Shown: positions 24,506-33,209 of the stretch, one piece after another | How the letters are laid out: every line of letters starts with the position of its first letter | Numbering within the stretch: position 1 is the first letter of the stretch | Origin: Rubrivivax sp. | Lineage (GTDB): Bacteria; Pseudomonadota; Gammaproteobacteria; Burkholderiales; Burkholderiaceae_C | Assembly (NCBI GenBank): GCA_030653505.1 | Contig: JAURZK010000160.1 | Coordinates: 1 to 51,158, forward strand | DNA: 51,158 bases | Direction of reading: 5' to 3' | The notes under the pieces: generated by a model | Told to the model about the DNA's origin: nothing | Databases searched by the model: none | Seen by the model: only the letters and a program-made list of their open reading frames with translations | Made by a program: the position numbers and the translations under genes

Positions 24506-27178
24506 GTGAGCGTGCTGCCCACGCCGCCTTCACCCTTGCCGCCCCCGCAGCAAGCCGTGTGGCGGCGTCTGCACGCGCTGCTGATGCCGGACTACAACAC
24601 GCAGGCCAGCCTGTACTGGTGGGGCGTGGTGGTGGCGGGCGCCGCGGTGCTGGGCGCTTGCGTGTGGATGGTGAGCCAGATGCCCTGGCAGGCCTGGGCC
24701 CAGGTCGCCGCGGCCTCGGCGCTGGCCGTCGGCGCCGGGCTGTTCCCGGTGCGTGTGCCCGGCACCAAGCAGTCCTACACCGCCGGCGAGATCTTCATCT
24801 TCCTGCTCATGCTGATGCTGGGGCCGGCGGCGGCCGTGGTGGCTGCCGCCATCGAGGCATTCGTCGGCTCGTGGCGCACGTCGCGGCGTTGGACGAGCCG
24901 GCTCTTCAGCCCGGCCTCGGCGACCCTGGCCATGGCCCTGGCCGGCCTGCTGCTTCAAGCGGGGCTGGCGGCGCTGGACGCGCGCGGCGTGGGGGGTGCC
25001 GCGGTGCTGCTGGGCGCCACGATGTTGGCGTCGGCGGTCTACTTCTTCGTCAATGCGCTGAACGTCTCGGGCGTGATGCATCTCAAGCGCGGCGAGCCCT
25101 ACTTTCAGCCGTCGGGTCTGTTCAGCGACTTCCGCTGGGTCGGCCTGGCCTACGCCGGCAGCGCCTCGGTGGCCACGCTGCTGTTCTTCACCTGGCGCAC
25201 CCAGGGTGTGGGCGTGCTGCTGGTGATGGTGCCGCTGCTGGCCATGCTGCTGGTGACGCTGCACTACTACTTCCGCCAGCAGGAAGCCCACGTGGCGCTG
25301 CGCGAGGCCAGCGCGGGTGTGGCGGCGCGCGAGGCCACGATGGCCGAGCGCGAGGCGCAGGCCGCGGCGCGTCACCTGCAGGAGCTGCAGGCCAGCGAGC
25401 GGCGTTTCCACAGCGCCTTCACGCACGCCTCCATCGGCATGGCGCTGATGGACTTCGACGGCCGCATCCTCCAGGCCAACCGGGCGCTGGCGGGCCTGCT
25501 CGGCGCGACGGAGGCGGCGCTGGAGCAGCGGCGTTTCCCCGACCTCGTCGAGGCCGGGGACCGCGTGGCGCTCGAGCAGCAGCTGGGCCTGGCCGGCGCG
25601 CACGACTTCGAAAGCTTCACGCGCGAGGTGCGCTGCCCGCACCCCGACGGCGGTACCGTGTGGCTGGCGCTGCACTGCAGCTTCTTCACGGAACCGGATG
25701 CGAACTTCAACCCCCGGGCTCCGGCTGTGCCTGCGCCGCCTCCCCAGGGGGCCGTCGCCCCGCCCGGCAGAGCCGGTTCGGGGCGGCCCTGCCTGATCCT
25801 GCAGGCGCAGGACGTGTCAGCGCGCCGCCGCGCCGAGGCCGGTCTGGAACACCTGGCCTTCCACGACCCGCTCACCGGCCTGCCCAACCGGCGCCGCTTC
25901 CACGAATGCCTGGTCAGCGCGCTGGCGCGCTACAAGACCGACCCGCGGCGGCCGTGGGCGGTGATGTTCGTCGACTTCGACCGCTTCAAGCTCGTCAACG
26001 ACAGCCTGGGCCACAGCGCCGGCGACGATCTGCTGCAGCAGGTGGCGCGGCGGGTGCAGGAGAAGCTGCGCCCGAGCGACATCGTGGCGCGGCTGGGCGG
26101 CGACGAGTTCGCCATCCTGGCTGCCGACATCGACCACGAGCGCGACGCCGTGGTGCTGGCCGAGCGGCTGATGGAGACGCTGCGCCAGCCCTTCATGCTG
26201 GGCGACGTCGAGCTGATCGCCAGCGCCAGCATCGGCATCACCTTCAGCTCGATAGGCTACGAGACGGCCGAGGACGTGCTGCGCGACGCCGACACCGCGA
26301 TGTACAAGGCCAAGGGCGCCGGCAAGGCGCGTTACGCGATCTTCGACAACACGCTGCACGCTGCGGTGTCCGAGCGGCTGCGCCTGGAAGGCGAGCTGCG
26401 CCAGGCCATCACGAAGGGGCAGCTGGCGGTGGTCTACCAGCCGGTGTTCGAGCTCGGCCCGCTGCCGGGCCTGGGCAACGGGCGCCTGGCCGGCTTCGAG
26501 GCCCTGGTGCGCTGGCAGCACCCCAAGGACGGCACGCTGGCGCCGGCCGACTTCCTGCCCGTGGCCGAGGAAAGCGGACTCATGCTGCAGCTGAGCGACT
26601 TCGTGCTGCATTGCGCCTGCCACCAGCTGCGCCAGTGGCACCAGAGCGACCCGCGGCTGGCCGAGTTGACGATGAGCGTCAACCTGTCCGCGCACGACCT
26701 CGCGCACCCTGCGCTGGTGGCCCGCGTCGGCCGCGCCATCGTCGAGGCAGGCCTCAAGCCCCAGGACCTGACGCTGGAGCTGACCGAGAACATCCTGATG
26801 TCGCACATCGAAGGCGCCGTGGCCAAGCTCGACGCGCTGCGCCGGCTGGGTGTGCACCTGGCGGTGGACGATTTCGGCACCGGCTATTCGAGCCTGAGCC
26901 ACCTGAGCAAGCTGCCCATCGACAGCCTGAAGATCGACCGCAGCTTCATCGCTCACCTGCAGCCCGGCAGCGACGACGCGGCGGTGGTCGACGCCATCAT
27001 CCAGCTCGGCGGTTCGCTGCGCAAGGTGGTGGTGGCCGAGGGTATCGAGTCGGCTTCGCAGATGGCGCAGTTGCGCGACCTGGGCTGCGGCTTCGGGCAG
27101 GGGTTCCACATGGCCTCGCCCTTGAGTGGCGCCGCCACCGGCGACTGGCTGCGCGAGCAGCGCGGGACCTTCCACTAG
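24506..27178 (+). CDS. Membrane PAS-GGDEF-EAL cyclic-di-GMP protein, paralogue 3, with repeat-derived insert
   Basis: 890 residues from the GTG at 24506, 37 bases after paralogue 2. LMPDYNTQASLYWW, the membrane block with FPVRVPGTKQSYTAGEIFIF, and the PAS start FHSAFTHASIGMALM follow paralogue 2 closely. GGDEF is intact (~531-535) with RxxD (RPSD). EAL has EALVRW (~665), NLSAHD, ELTEN and DDFGTGYSS; the later AEGIES and GQGFHM differ from AEGIET and GQGYLL of the others. About 26 extra residues (Pro/Ala/Gly-rich) sit between TEPDAN and PCLILQAQD at the end of the PAS domain and coincide with a dispersed DNA repeat. Activity direction unknown. Confidence 0.92.
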   Translation: MSVLPTPPSPLPPPQQAVWRRLHALLMPDYNTQASLYWWGVVVAGAAVLGACVWMVSQMPWQAWAQVAAASALAVGAGLFPVRVPGTKQSYTAGEIFIFLLMLMLGPAAAVVAAAIEAFVGSWRTSRRWTSRLFSPASATLAMALAGLLLQAGLAALDARGVGGAAVLLGATMLASAVYFFVNALNVSGVMHLKRGEPYFQPSGLFSDFRWVGLAYAGSASVATLLFFTWRTQGVGVLLVMVPLLAMLLVTLHYYFRQQEAHVALREASAGVAAREATMAEREAQAAARHLQELQASERRFHSAFTHASIGMALMDFDGRILQANRALAGLLGATEAALEQRRFPDLVEAGDRVALEQQLGLAGAHDFESFTREVRCPHPDGGTVWLALHCSFFTEPDANFNPRAPAVPAPPPQGAVAPPGRAGSGRPCLILQAQDVSARRRAEAGLEHLAFHDPLTGLPNRRRFHECLVSALARYKTDPRRPWAVMFVDFDRFKLVNDSLGHSAGDDLLQQVARRVQEKLRPSDIVARLGGDEFAILAADIDHERDAVVLAERLMETLRQPFMLGDVELIASASIGITFSSIGYETAEDVLRDADTAMYKAKGAGKARYAIFDNTLHAAVSERLRLEGELRQAITKGQLAVVYQPVFELGPLPGLGNGRLAGFEALVRWQHPKDGTLAPADFLPVAEESGLMLQLSDFVLHCACHQLRQWHQSDPRLAELTMSVNLSAHDLAHPALVARVGRAIVEAGLKPQDLTLELTENILMSHIEGAVAKLDALRRLGVHLAVDDFGTGYSSLSHLSKLPIDSLKIDRSFIAHLQPGSDDAAVVDAIIQLGGSLRKVVVAEGIESASQMAQLRDLGCGFGQGFHMASPLSGAATGDWLREQRGTFH
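25711..25786 (-). repeat. GC-rich palindromic repeat, copy B, inside a coding region
   Basis: Read on the minus strand it gives CCGGCTCTGCCGGGC, GGGGCGACGGCCCCC, TGGGGAGGCGGCGC, matching copy A at 12071-12150 over most of its length. On the plus strand it encodes about 26 in-frame residues absent from the neighbouring paralogue. The insertion keeps the frame of the GGDEF-EAL gene. Confidence 0.6.
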
Positions 27179-27285
27179 GGCGCGGGCGCGCAGGATTCTC
27201 TGCCTGGGGCATGCGTTTCCGCATCCGGTTCGGCCCGGGGCCGCATAAGCTGCGCAACCTTCACCGCTCATCCGAGAGCCCGCCC

Positions 27286-30200
27286 ATGAACGCATCCACC
27301 CCGCCGCGCCTGCCCTTTCCCTACCGGCCCGAGGCCGAGGTTGTCGCCGACGCGCTGGCCGCACTGCAGGGCCGGCTCGACTGGCCCGCCGTCATCGACG
27401 CCGCGCGGCCCTGGGTGCTGGGCGCGCGCGCCCACCCTGCGCCCTTCTGGGCCATGGAGTCGCTGCTGCGCGAATACCCCATCTCGACCGCCGAGGGCCT
27501 GGCGCTGATGCGGCTGGCCGAGGCGCTGCTGCGTGTGCCCGACGCCGAAACCGCGATCGCGCTCACCGCCGACCAACTGGGCCGCGCCGACTTCGACGGC
27601 GGTGACGGCACGGGCCCGCACAAGATGCTGTCGCAGCTGTCGGCCAGCGCCATCGCGCTGTCGAAGAGATTCCTGCCCGAATCCGGGCGTGCATCGGGCG
27701 AGGCGCCGAGCTTGCTGCAACGGCTGGGCTCGAAGACCGTGGTGGCGGCGACGGTGCGGGCGATCCAGCTGCTGGGGAGGCAGTTCGTCTACGCGCGCAC
27801 CATCAGCGAAGCCATGGCCGAGGCCCACGGCCAACGCCACCAGCAGCCGGGGCTGCGCTTCAGCTTCGACATGCTGGGCGAGGGCGCTCGCACCGAGGCC
27901 GCGGCCGCTGAATACCTGGCCGGCTACCACCTGGCCATCGCTGCCATCGCCAGGGGCCGCGGCGAAGCTGCTGGCGCCGCGCCCGCCGGGCCGCAGGGGC
28001 GCGACGAGATCTCGGTCAAGCTCAGTGCGCTGTTCTCGCGCTACGAGGACGCGCAGCGTGGGCGTGTCTTCGCCGAACTGCTGCCGCGGGTGTGGGGCCT
28101 GGTCGAGCTGGCGGCGCGCGCCGACATCAACCTGGCCATCGACGCCGAAGAGAGCGACCGGCTGGAGCTGTCGCTCGACCTCATCGATGCGCTGGCCGAA
28201 CGTGTCGGCCGCGAGTTCCCGGCCTGGGGCGGGCTGGGCCTGGCGATCCAGGCCTACCAGACACGCGGGCTGGCCACGGTGGATGCGGCAGCCGCGATCG
28301 CGCGCCGCCACGGCGTGAAGTTCGTCGTGCGCCTGGTGAAGGGCGCCTACTGGGACGGCGAAATCAAGCGCGCCCAGGAAGCCGGGCTGCCGGGCTACCC
28401 GGTGTTCACCCACAAGCACCACACCGACATCTGCTACCTGGCCTGCGCGGCGCGGCTGATCAGCCACCACGAGGTGCTGTACCCCCAATTCGCCAGCCAC
28501 AACGCCGGCACCATGGCGGCCATCATCCAGATGGCGCGCCAGCAGGGCGCGGCCTTCGAGCTGCAGCGCCTGCACGGCATGGGTGAAGGCATCCACCGCG
28601 AAGTGCTGAAGGACCGCAGCATCGCCTGCCGCATCTACGCGCCGGTGGGTGAACACCGTGATCTGCTGGCCTACCTGGTGCGCCGGCTGCTGGAAAACGG
28701 CGCCAACTCGTCGTTCGTGCACCAACTGGCCGACGAAGCGGTGAGCCCCGAGATGCTGCTGGCCTCGCCGCTGCACCCGGCCGCCGGACCGGCGCTGCCG
28801 CTGCCCCCGGCGCTCTACGGCGTCGGCCGCGCCAACTCGACCGGTGCCGACCTGGCCTGCCTGGCGATGCGGGCGCCGCTGGAAGCGGCGGTGGCGGCGG
28901 TGCAGCTGGAGCCGGTGGCCATGGCCACGCTGACAGACGTGGACGCCACGATGGTGCGCCTGCAGAGCGGCTTCGAGCCCTGGTCGGCGCGCCCGGTGGC
29001 CGAGCGTGCCGCGCTGCTGCGGCGCGCGGCCGATGCACTGGATGCCCGCCTGCCCGAGTACTGCGCCTTGCTCGTCAGGGAGGCCCACAAGACCCTGGGC
29101 GACACCATCGCCGAGGTGCGCGAGGCGGTGGACTTCTGCCGCTACTACGCCGACCAGGCCGAAGAGCGTCTGAAGGACCAGACGCTGCCCGGCCCCACCG
29201 GCGAGAGCAACCTGCTGCGCCTGCACGGGCGCGGCGTCTTCGTCTGCATCAGCCCGTGGAATTTCCCGCTGGCCATCTTTGCCGGCCAGGTCGTCGCCGC
29301 GCTGGTGGCCGGCAACACCGTGGCCGCCAAGCCGGCCGAGCAGACGCCGGTGGTGGCGCGGCACTTCGTCGCCCTGCTGCACGAGGTGGGTGTGCCGATC
29401 GATGCCGTGGCGCTGTTGCATGGCCTGGGCGAAACCGTGGGTGCGGCGTTGGTGGCGCACCCGGCCACCGCCGGTGTGTGTTTCACCGGCAGCACGCCGG
29501 TGGCACGGCTCATCAACCGCACGCTGGCGGCCAAGGACGGCCCCATCGTGCCGCTGATTGCCGAGACGGGTGGCCTGAACGCGATGGTCGTCGACAGCAC
29601 CGCACTGCCCGAGCAGGTCATCGACGCCGTGGTGCAGAGCGCCTTCCGCAGTGCCGGCCAGCGCTGCAGCGCGCTGCGTCTGCTGTGTGTGCACGAGAGC
29701 GTGGCCGACGGCGTCATCGAGATGCTGCGTGGCGCGCTGGCCGAGCTGCAGGTCGACGACCCTGGGGATTTGGCCACCGACGTGGGCCCGGTCATCGACG
29801 ACGAGGCGTTTGCCGGCATCAAGGCCCACGTGCAGCGCCTGCGCGGCGAAGCGAAGCTGCTGGGCGAGACACCCGTCAGGTCGGACCTCCCGCGCCTGGT
29901 GGCGCCTGTGGCCTTCGAGATCGGCCGCATCGCCGAGCTGCAGACCGAGATCTTCGGCCCCGTGCTGCATGTCGTGCGCTGGGGCCCGGGCCAGACCGGC
30001 GCAGGTGCCGCCACCGATGTCGACGCCGTGGTGCGCCAGATCAACGCACTGGGCTACGGCCTGACGCTCGGCGTGCAGACACGCATCGACAGCCGCGCCC
30101 AGCGCATCGCCGATACCGCGCGCGTGGGCAACGTCTACGTCAACCGCAACATGATCGGCGCGGTGGTCGGCGTGCAGCCCTTCGGTGGCGAAGGGCTCAG

Positions 30201-30321
30201 CGGTACCGGCCCCAAGGCTGGCGGGCCGCATTACCTCTACCGCTTCTGCGCCGAGCAGACGGTGACGGTGAACACCGCCGCGGCCGGTGGCAATGCCGAG
30301 CTGCTGGCCGGCCTCAGTTGA
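27286..30321 (+). CDS. putA: Bifunctional proline dehydrogenase / delta-1-pyrroline-5-carboxylate dehydrogenase PutA
   Basis: 1011 residues. Oxidises proline to glutamate in two steps with substrate channelling. It starts at MNASTPPRLPFPYRPEAE; there is no N-terminal ribbon-helix-helix, so this is a short PutA that cannot repress its own gene. The FAD proline dehydrogenase barrel (~120-450) shows AEESDRLELSLDL, RLVKGAYWDGEIKRAQ and FASHNA. The aldehyde dehydrogenase half has SPWNFPLAIFAGQ, the Glu region AETGGLNAM (~763) and the catalytic Cys in AGQRCSALRL (~794). The C-terminus ends in VTVNTAAAGGNAELL. The open frame extends far upstream in the antisense-free frame of the GGDEF gene, but this is GC-driven. 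Its stop overlaps the convergent ybbN stop. Confidence 0.95.
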   Translation: MNASTPPRLPFPYRPEAEVVADALAALQGRLDWPAVIDAARPWVLGARAHPAPFWAMESLLREYPISTAEGLALMRLAEALLRVPDAETAIALTADQLGRADFDGGDGTGPHKMLSQLSASAIALSKRFLPESGRASGEAPSLLQRLGSKTVVAATVRAIQLLGRQFVYARTISEAMAEAHGQRHQQPGLRFSFDMLGEGARTEAAAAEYLAGYHLAIAAIARGRGEAAGAAPAGPQGRDEISVKLSALFSRYEDAQRGRVFAELLPRVWGLVELAARADINLAIDAEESDRLELSLDLIDALAERVGREFPAWGGLGLAIQAYQTRGLATVDAAAAIARRHGVKFVVRLVKGAYWDGEIKRAQEAGLPGYPVFTHKHHTDICYLACAARLISHHEVLYPQFASHNAGTMAAIIQMARQQGAAFELQRLHGMGEGIHREVLKDRSIACRIYAPVGEHRDLLAYLVRRLLENGANSSFVHQLADEAVSPEMLLASPLHPAAGPALPLPPALYGVGRANSTGADLACLAMRAPLEAAVAAVQLEPVAMATLTDVDATMVRLQSGFEPWSARPVAERAALLRRAADALDARLPEYCALLVREAHKTLGDTIAEVREAVDFCRYYADQAEERLKDQTLPGPTGESNLLRLHGRGVFVCISPWNFPLAIFAGQVVAALVAGNTVAAKPAEQTPVVARHFVALLHEVGVPIDAVALLHGLGETVGAALVAHPATAGVCFTGSTPVARLINRTLAAKDGPIVPLIAETGGLNAMVVDSTALPEQVIDAVVQSAFRSAGQRCSALRLLCVHESVADGVIEMLRGALAELQVDDPGDLATDVGPVIDDEAFAGIKAHVQRLRGEAKLLGETPVRSDLPRLVAPVAFEIGRIAELQTEIFGPVLHVVRWGPGQTGAGAATDVDAVVRQINALGYGLTLGVQTRIDSRAQRIADTARVGNVYVNRNMIGAVVGVQPFGGEGLSGTGPKAGGPHYLYRFCAEQTVTVNTAAAGGNAELLAGLS

Positions 30322-31114
30322 GGTACATGCCGAGATAACGTCTGCCGCGGCTGACGACCTCGGGGTCGGCGCAGACGTCGAACCACTCGACGAGCTGGAG
30401 GCGGGCCTTCTCGCGGTCGGGCTTGCCCTCGGCCTTGTCGCGCAGCACCACTTCCAGCAGCTGGTCGAACGCGGCGTTGAAGTCGCCGGCGTGGGCCAGC
30501 ACGGCGGCCAGCGCGAAGCGGGCCTCGAAGTCCCTGGGGTCGGCGGCGATGCGCGCGGCCAGCGCGGCGGCGTCGCCGGCGGGTTTGTCGCTGGCCAGCT
30601 TCAGGCGCGCCAGGAGGCGGGCATGTTCGTCGTCGCGCTCGGCGGCCGGTATGGTGTCGAGCACGGCCTGCGCCCGATCGAGTTCACCGGCAGCGATGAG
30701 CTCGGCGGCCTCGTCCAGCGGGCCGAAGACCTGCTGCACCTCGCCTTCGACCACGTCGGCCGGCAGGTGCTTGTCGATGAAGGCGCGCACCTGGCCCTCG
30801 GGCAGCGCGCCCATGAACTGGTCCACCGGACGGCCGCCGATGAAGAGCACGACAAACGGGATGCTGCGGATGCGCAGCGCGGCGCTGATCTGCGGCGCCT
30901 CGTCGGTGTTCAGCTTGGCCAGCAGGAAGCGGCCGCCGTAACTCTCGACGACCTTCTCCAGAACCGGCCCGAGCGAGCGGCAGGGCCCGCACCAGGGCGC
31001 CCAGCAGTCCAGCAGGACGGGCACCTGCATCGACATCTCGAGCACCTGGGCTTCGAAATCGGCTTCGGTGACGTCGAAGGACAGCGGGACTTGTGGGGTG
31101 TCTTGCGGGTTCAT
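30314..31114 (-). CDS. ybbN: Thioredoxin-like co-chaperone YbbN/CnoX
   Basis: 266 residues: an N-terminal thioredoxin domain (~10-115) with intact active site WAPWCGPCRSLGP and cis-Pro in RSIPFVVLF, then TPR-like helices (EAAELIAAGELDRAQAVL, DFEARFALAAVLAHAGDF). YbbN/CnoX proteins hold oxidised clients and pass them to GroEL or DnaK; the E. coli protein lacks the CxxC, whereas this one keeps it and may be redox active. It is convergent with putA; the stop codons overlap by eight bases, so no shared terminator sits between them. Confidence 0.93.
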   Translation of the reverse strand: MNPQDTPQVPLSFDVTEADFEAQVLEMSMQVPVLLDCWAPWCGPCRSLGPVLEKVVESYGGRFLLAKLNTDEAPQISAALRIRSIPFVVLFIGGRPVDQFMGALPEGQVRAFIDKHLPADVVEGEVQQVFGPLDEAAELIAAGELDRAQAVLDTIPAAERDDEHARLLARLKLASDKPAGDAAALAARIAADPRDFEARFALAAVLAHAGDFNAAFDQLLEVVLRDKAEGKPDREKARLQLVEWFDVCADPEVVSRGRRYLGMYLN

Positions 31115-31124
31115 GATGGAATGG

Positions 31125-31149
31125 AAAAGGGGGTTCGATCGAACCCCCT
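31125..31149 (-). terminator. Intrinsic terminator of the DUF4397 gene
   Basis: Minus strand AGGGGGTTC, GATC, GAACCCCC, then TTTTCC: an 8-9 bp stem with a palindromic four-base loop and a T run, about 70 bases after the DUF4397 stop and just ahead of the ybbN ATG. The ybbN message would have to start inside or downstream of it, or read through. Confidence 0.8.
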
Positions 31150-31216
31150 GATGGTAGCGGCGCCGCCTGCGCGGCTGCGAAAAGTCGACGCTGCTCGCAG
31201 AGCTCGCGGCCGCGGA

Positions 31217-32536
31217 TCAGCGCTCTTTGCGAATGACGCCCGTGGCCACTTCGTTGCCGAGGGCGTCGACGTTGCCGCCGAGCATCAGCACGGTGTAGAC
31301 CGACTGGCCCTGCAGGTTGACGCCGGTGGCCGAGAACAGTGAGGTGACGCCGGCGGCCGAGTTGACGTCGATGCGCACCGAGGCGTTGCTGTTCGTCGTG
31401 GCGTAGGGCGACACATTGCCGGCGATGACGTCGCTGGCCAGCGCCAGGTAGTCGATGGACAGCGTCAGCGGGTCGGTGCCCGCGGCGGCGTGCAGGAGGC
31501 GTACCTTGACGCGTGTGGTCGCGGTGGGCAGGCGGTTGTCGTCGGTGAGCACCACCACCTGGGCGGAGGCAGCGGGCCCGTAGGTCAGCAGCGTGTAGTC
31601 GGTGCCGGCCACGAAGCTGCGCTCGCCGCTGGTGACCACGCCGCCGTTCACGCGCACCGTCAGGTCCACCGCCGTGCCGGCGTCGACCAACGTGTAGGGG
31701 CCCACCGATGGTGAACGCAGGCCGCCGGCCAGCGTGCGGCCGCCGACGGCGACGTTGACGTTGCCGCCGGTGTTGACGCTGGCCACCACGCGCATGCGCG
31801 CCTTGGTGTTCTTCAGCGTCGCGACCGCGCCCTGCTGCTCGATGAGCGTGCCGTTGACGAGCACGCCGCTGGCGCCGGCGGTGAGCACCAGCGTGGCGTA
31901 GCTCTTGTCCTTCAGCGTGATCGCCGGGATGTCCAGGCGCAGGTCGTTGGGGTCACCCACACCCGTCACGCGCAGACGGTAGGTGCCCTGCGACAGGTCG
32001 CGGAAGCCGCTGAGCGAACCGCTGGCCAGGTTGCCCTGGGTGGCCGCGGTCTCGCCGAGGTCGGCGGCGGTGGAGGTGATGAAGATGTCGACCGCGCCGG
32101 TGTCGGTGGTGGCATTGAAGAAGCGCACCCGCGTGTTGCCGGCGGCGATGTCGGCGGTGCTCTCGTTCTCGGGCAGCGTGCTCACACGCAGCGCTGTTTC
32201 GCGGCCCCACACTACGGCGGTGTAGTTCTGGTCCTTGGCCAGCGCGTAGGAACCCGTCAGCAGCGTCGCGCCGTCGCCGGCGCGCTTGACGTTGAGCGTG
32301 TAGGTGTTGGCCTCGAGAGAGATGCTGGGGGCCAACACGTCCGTTACCACGGCGCTGAAGCGCTTGGTGTCGCCCGTGAAGAGGTCGATGCTGGCCAGGT
32401 CGGAGGTGAGGTTCAGCGCACGGAGGTTGGTCGTGCCGGCGTCGCTGCCGCCGCCGCCGCCGCACGCGGCCAGCCAGACGGTGGAAGCCAGGGCGGCCAG
32501 CAGGGCAAGCCGGCGCGATGAGAAGGCAGAGATCAT
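31217..32536 (-). CDS. DUF4397-domain lipoprotein
   Basis: 439 residues. The signal peptide ends in a lipobox (TVWLAAC) followed by a Gly-rich linker, so it is an outer-membrane or periplasmic lipoprotein. Two copies of a DUF4397-like beta domain follow: the first about residues 40-235 (TRVRFFNATTDTGAVDIFI, GTYRLRVTGVGD), the second about 240-430 (TRVKVRLLHAAAGTDPLTL). This family is exported and of unknown function. AGGA lies upstream of the ATG. A TATAAT-like CATAAT occurs upstream (near 32623) but no convincing -35 was found. Single gene, ended by the hairpin at 31125-31149. Confidence 0.85.
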   Translation of the reverse strand: MISAFSSRRLALLAALASTVWLAACGGGGGSDAGTTNLRALNLTSDLASIDLFTGDTKRFSAVVTDVLAPSISLEANTYTLNVKRAGDGATLLTGSYALAKDQNYTAVVWGRETALRVSTLPENESTADIAAGNTRVRFFNATTDTGAVDIFITSTAADLGETAATQGNLASGSLSGFRDLSQGTYRLRVTGVGDPNDLRLDIPAITLKDKSYATLVLTAGASGVLVNGTLIEQQGAVATLKNTKARMRVVASVNTGGNVNVAVGGRTLAGGLRSPSVGPYTLVDAGTAVDLTVRVNGGVVTSGERSFVAGTDYTLLTYGPAASAQVVVLTDDNRLPTATTRVKVRLLHAAAGTDPLTLSIDYLALASDVIAGNVSPYATTNSNASVRIDVNSAAGVTSLFSATGVNLQGQSVYTVLMLGGNVDALGNEVATGVIRKER

Positions 32537-32726
32537 GCAGGAGGTCCTAGGGTTGGCCTGGTCGGGGCGGCAACGCGTATGCCGCGCAGGGGCGCATGGT
32601 GTTGCTGCGCCGAGCGCGGCATTATGACGTGGGGGCTGGGCAGGCCTGGCCGCGCTTTACTTGGGGAAACGCGAGCACGTGCTGCAAGCGGTTGCGCCTT
32701 CCCTCGGCACCAGGCGCACGGGCCGG

Positions 32727-33206
32727 TCAGCGCAGTTCGGCAAGCCGCCGGTTGTAGCGGCGGTAGGCGCTGTCCATGGCGCGCAGCAGCCGGTCGAAGG
32801 CCAATGTGAAGTCGCCGGGCACGACGAGGAACATCTCGGCGGCGAAGGTCGGGTCGCCCTCCTCGTCGAGAAAACACTTGATCACCTTCACCTCGGCGGT
32901 GGCGGCATTGCAGCCCTCGAGCAGGCGCAGCCGTGCGGCCTCGCCCTTGTCGTCCGCGACGAAGGCCATGGTGAGGCGGAAGTACAGCGGGTCGCGTTCG
33001 TCGAGGTGAACCACGAAGGTGCGGCCCTGGCTGCGGAAGCGCACGTTGCCGGCGCTGGTGAGCTCGGGGCGCAGCGACTCTGCCGCGAGATGCCGGCTGA
33101 CGATGTCCTGCAGCTGCCGTTGCGCATAGTCCTGTGCGCTGGTGCTGCCAGCGGCAACTAGCGCAATGAGTGTGGCCAGGCGGACGAGGACCCCGATGCG
33201 GAACAC
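32727..33206 (-). CDS. Small secreted protein, unknown function (possible YbjN-like fold)
   Basis: 159 residues with a GTG start at 33206, three bases after the caspase stop; GGGAG within the end of the caspase gene serves as ribosome-binding site. It begins with a signal peptide (VLVRLATLIALVAAGSTSAQ). The rest is a compact alpha/beta protein. The C-terminal FLVVPGDFTLAFDRLLRAM resembles the YbjN/type III chaperone-like family, but this is only an impression. Last gene of the CsgG-like/caspase operon. Confidence 0.7.
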   Translation of the reverse strand: MFRIGVLVRLATLIALVAAGSTSAQDYAQRQLQDIVSRHLAAESLRPELTSAGNVRFRSQGRTFVVHLDERDPLYFRLTMAFVADDKGEAARLRLLEGCNAATAEVKVIKCFLDEEGDPTFAAEMFLVVPGDFTLAFDRLLRAMDSAYRRYNRRLAELR

Positions 33207-33209
33207 GGC

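Noticed and set aside
24559..30321. A single 1920-codon open frame running from GGDEF-EAL paralogue 3 through putA
   Set aside because: The first half is the +1 shadow of the GGDEF-EAL gene, open only because of high GC; only the part from 27286 is PutA.
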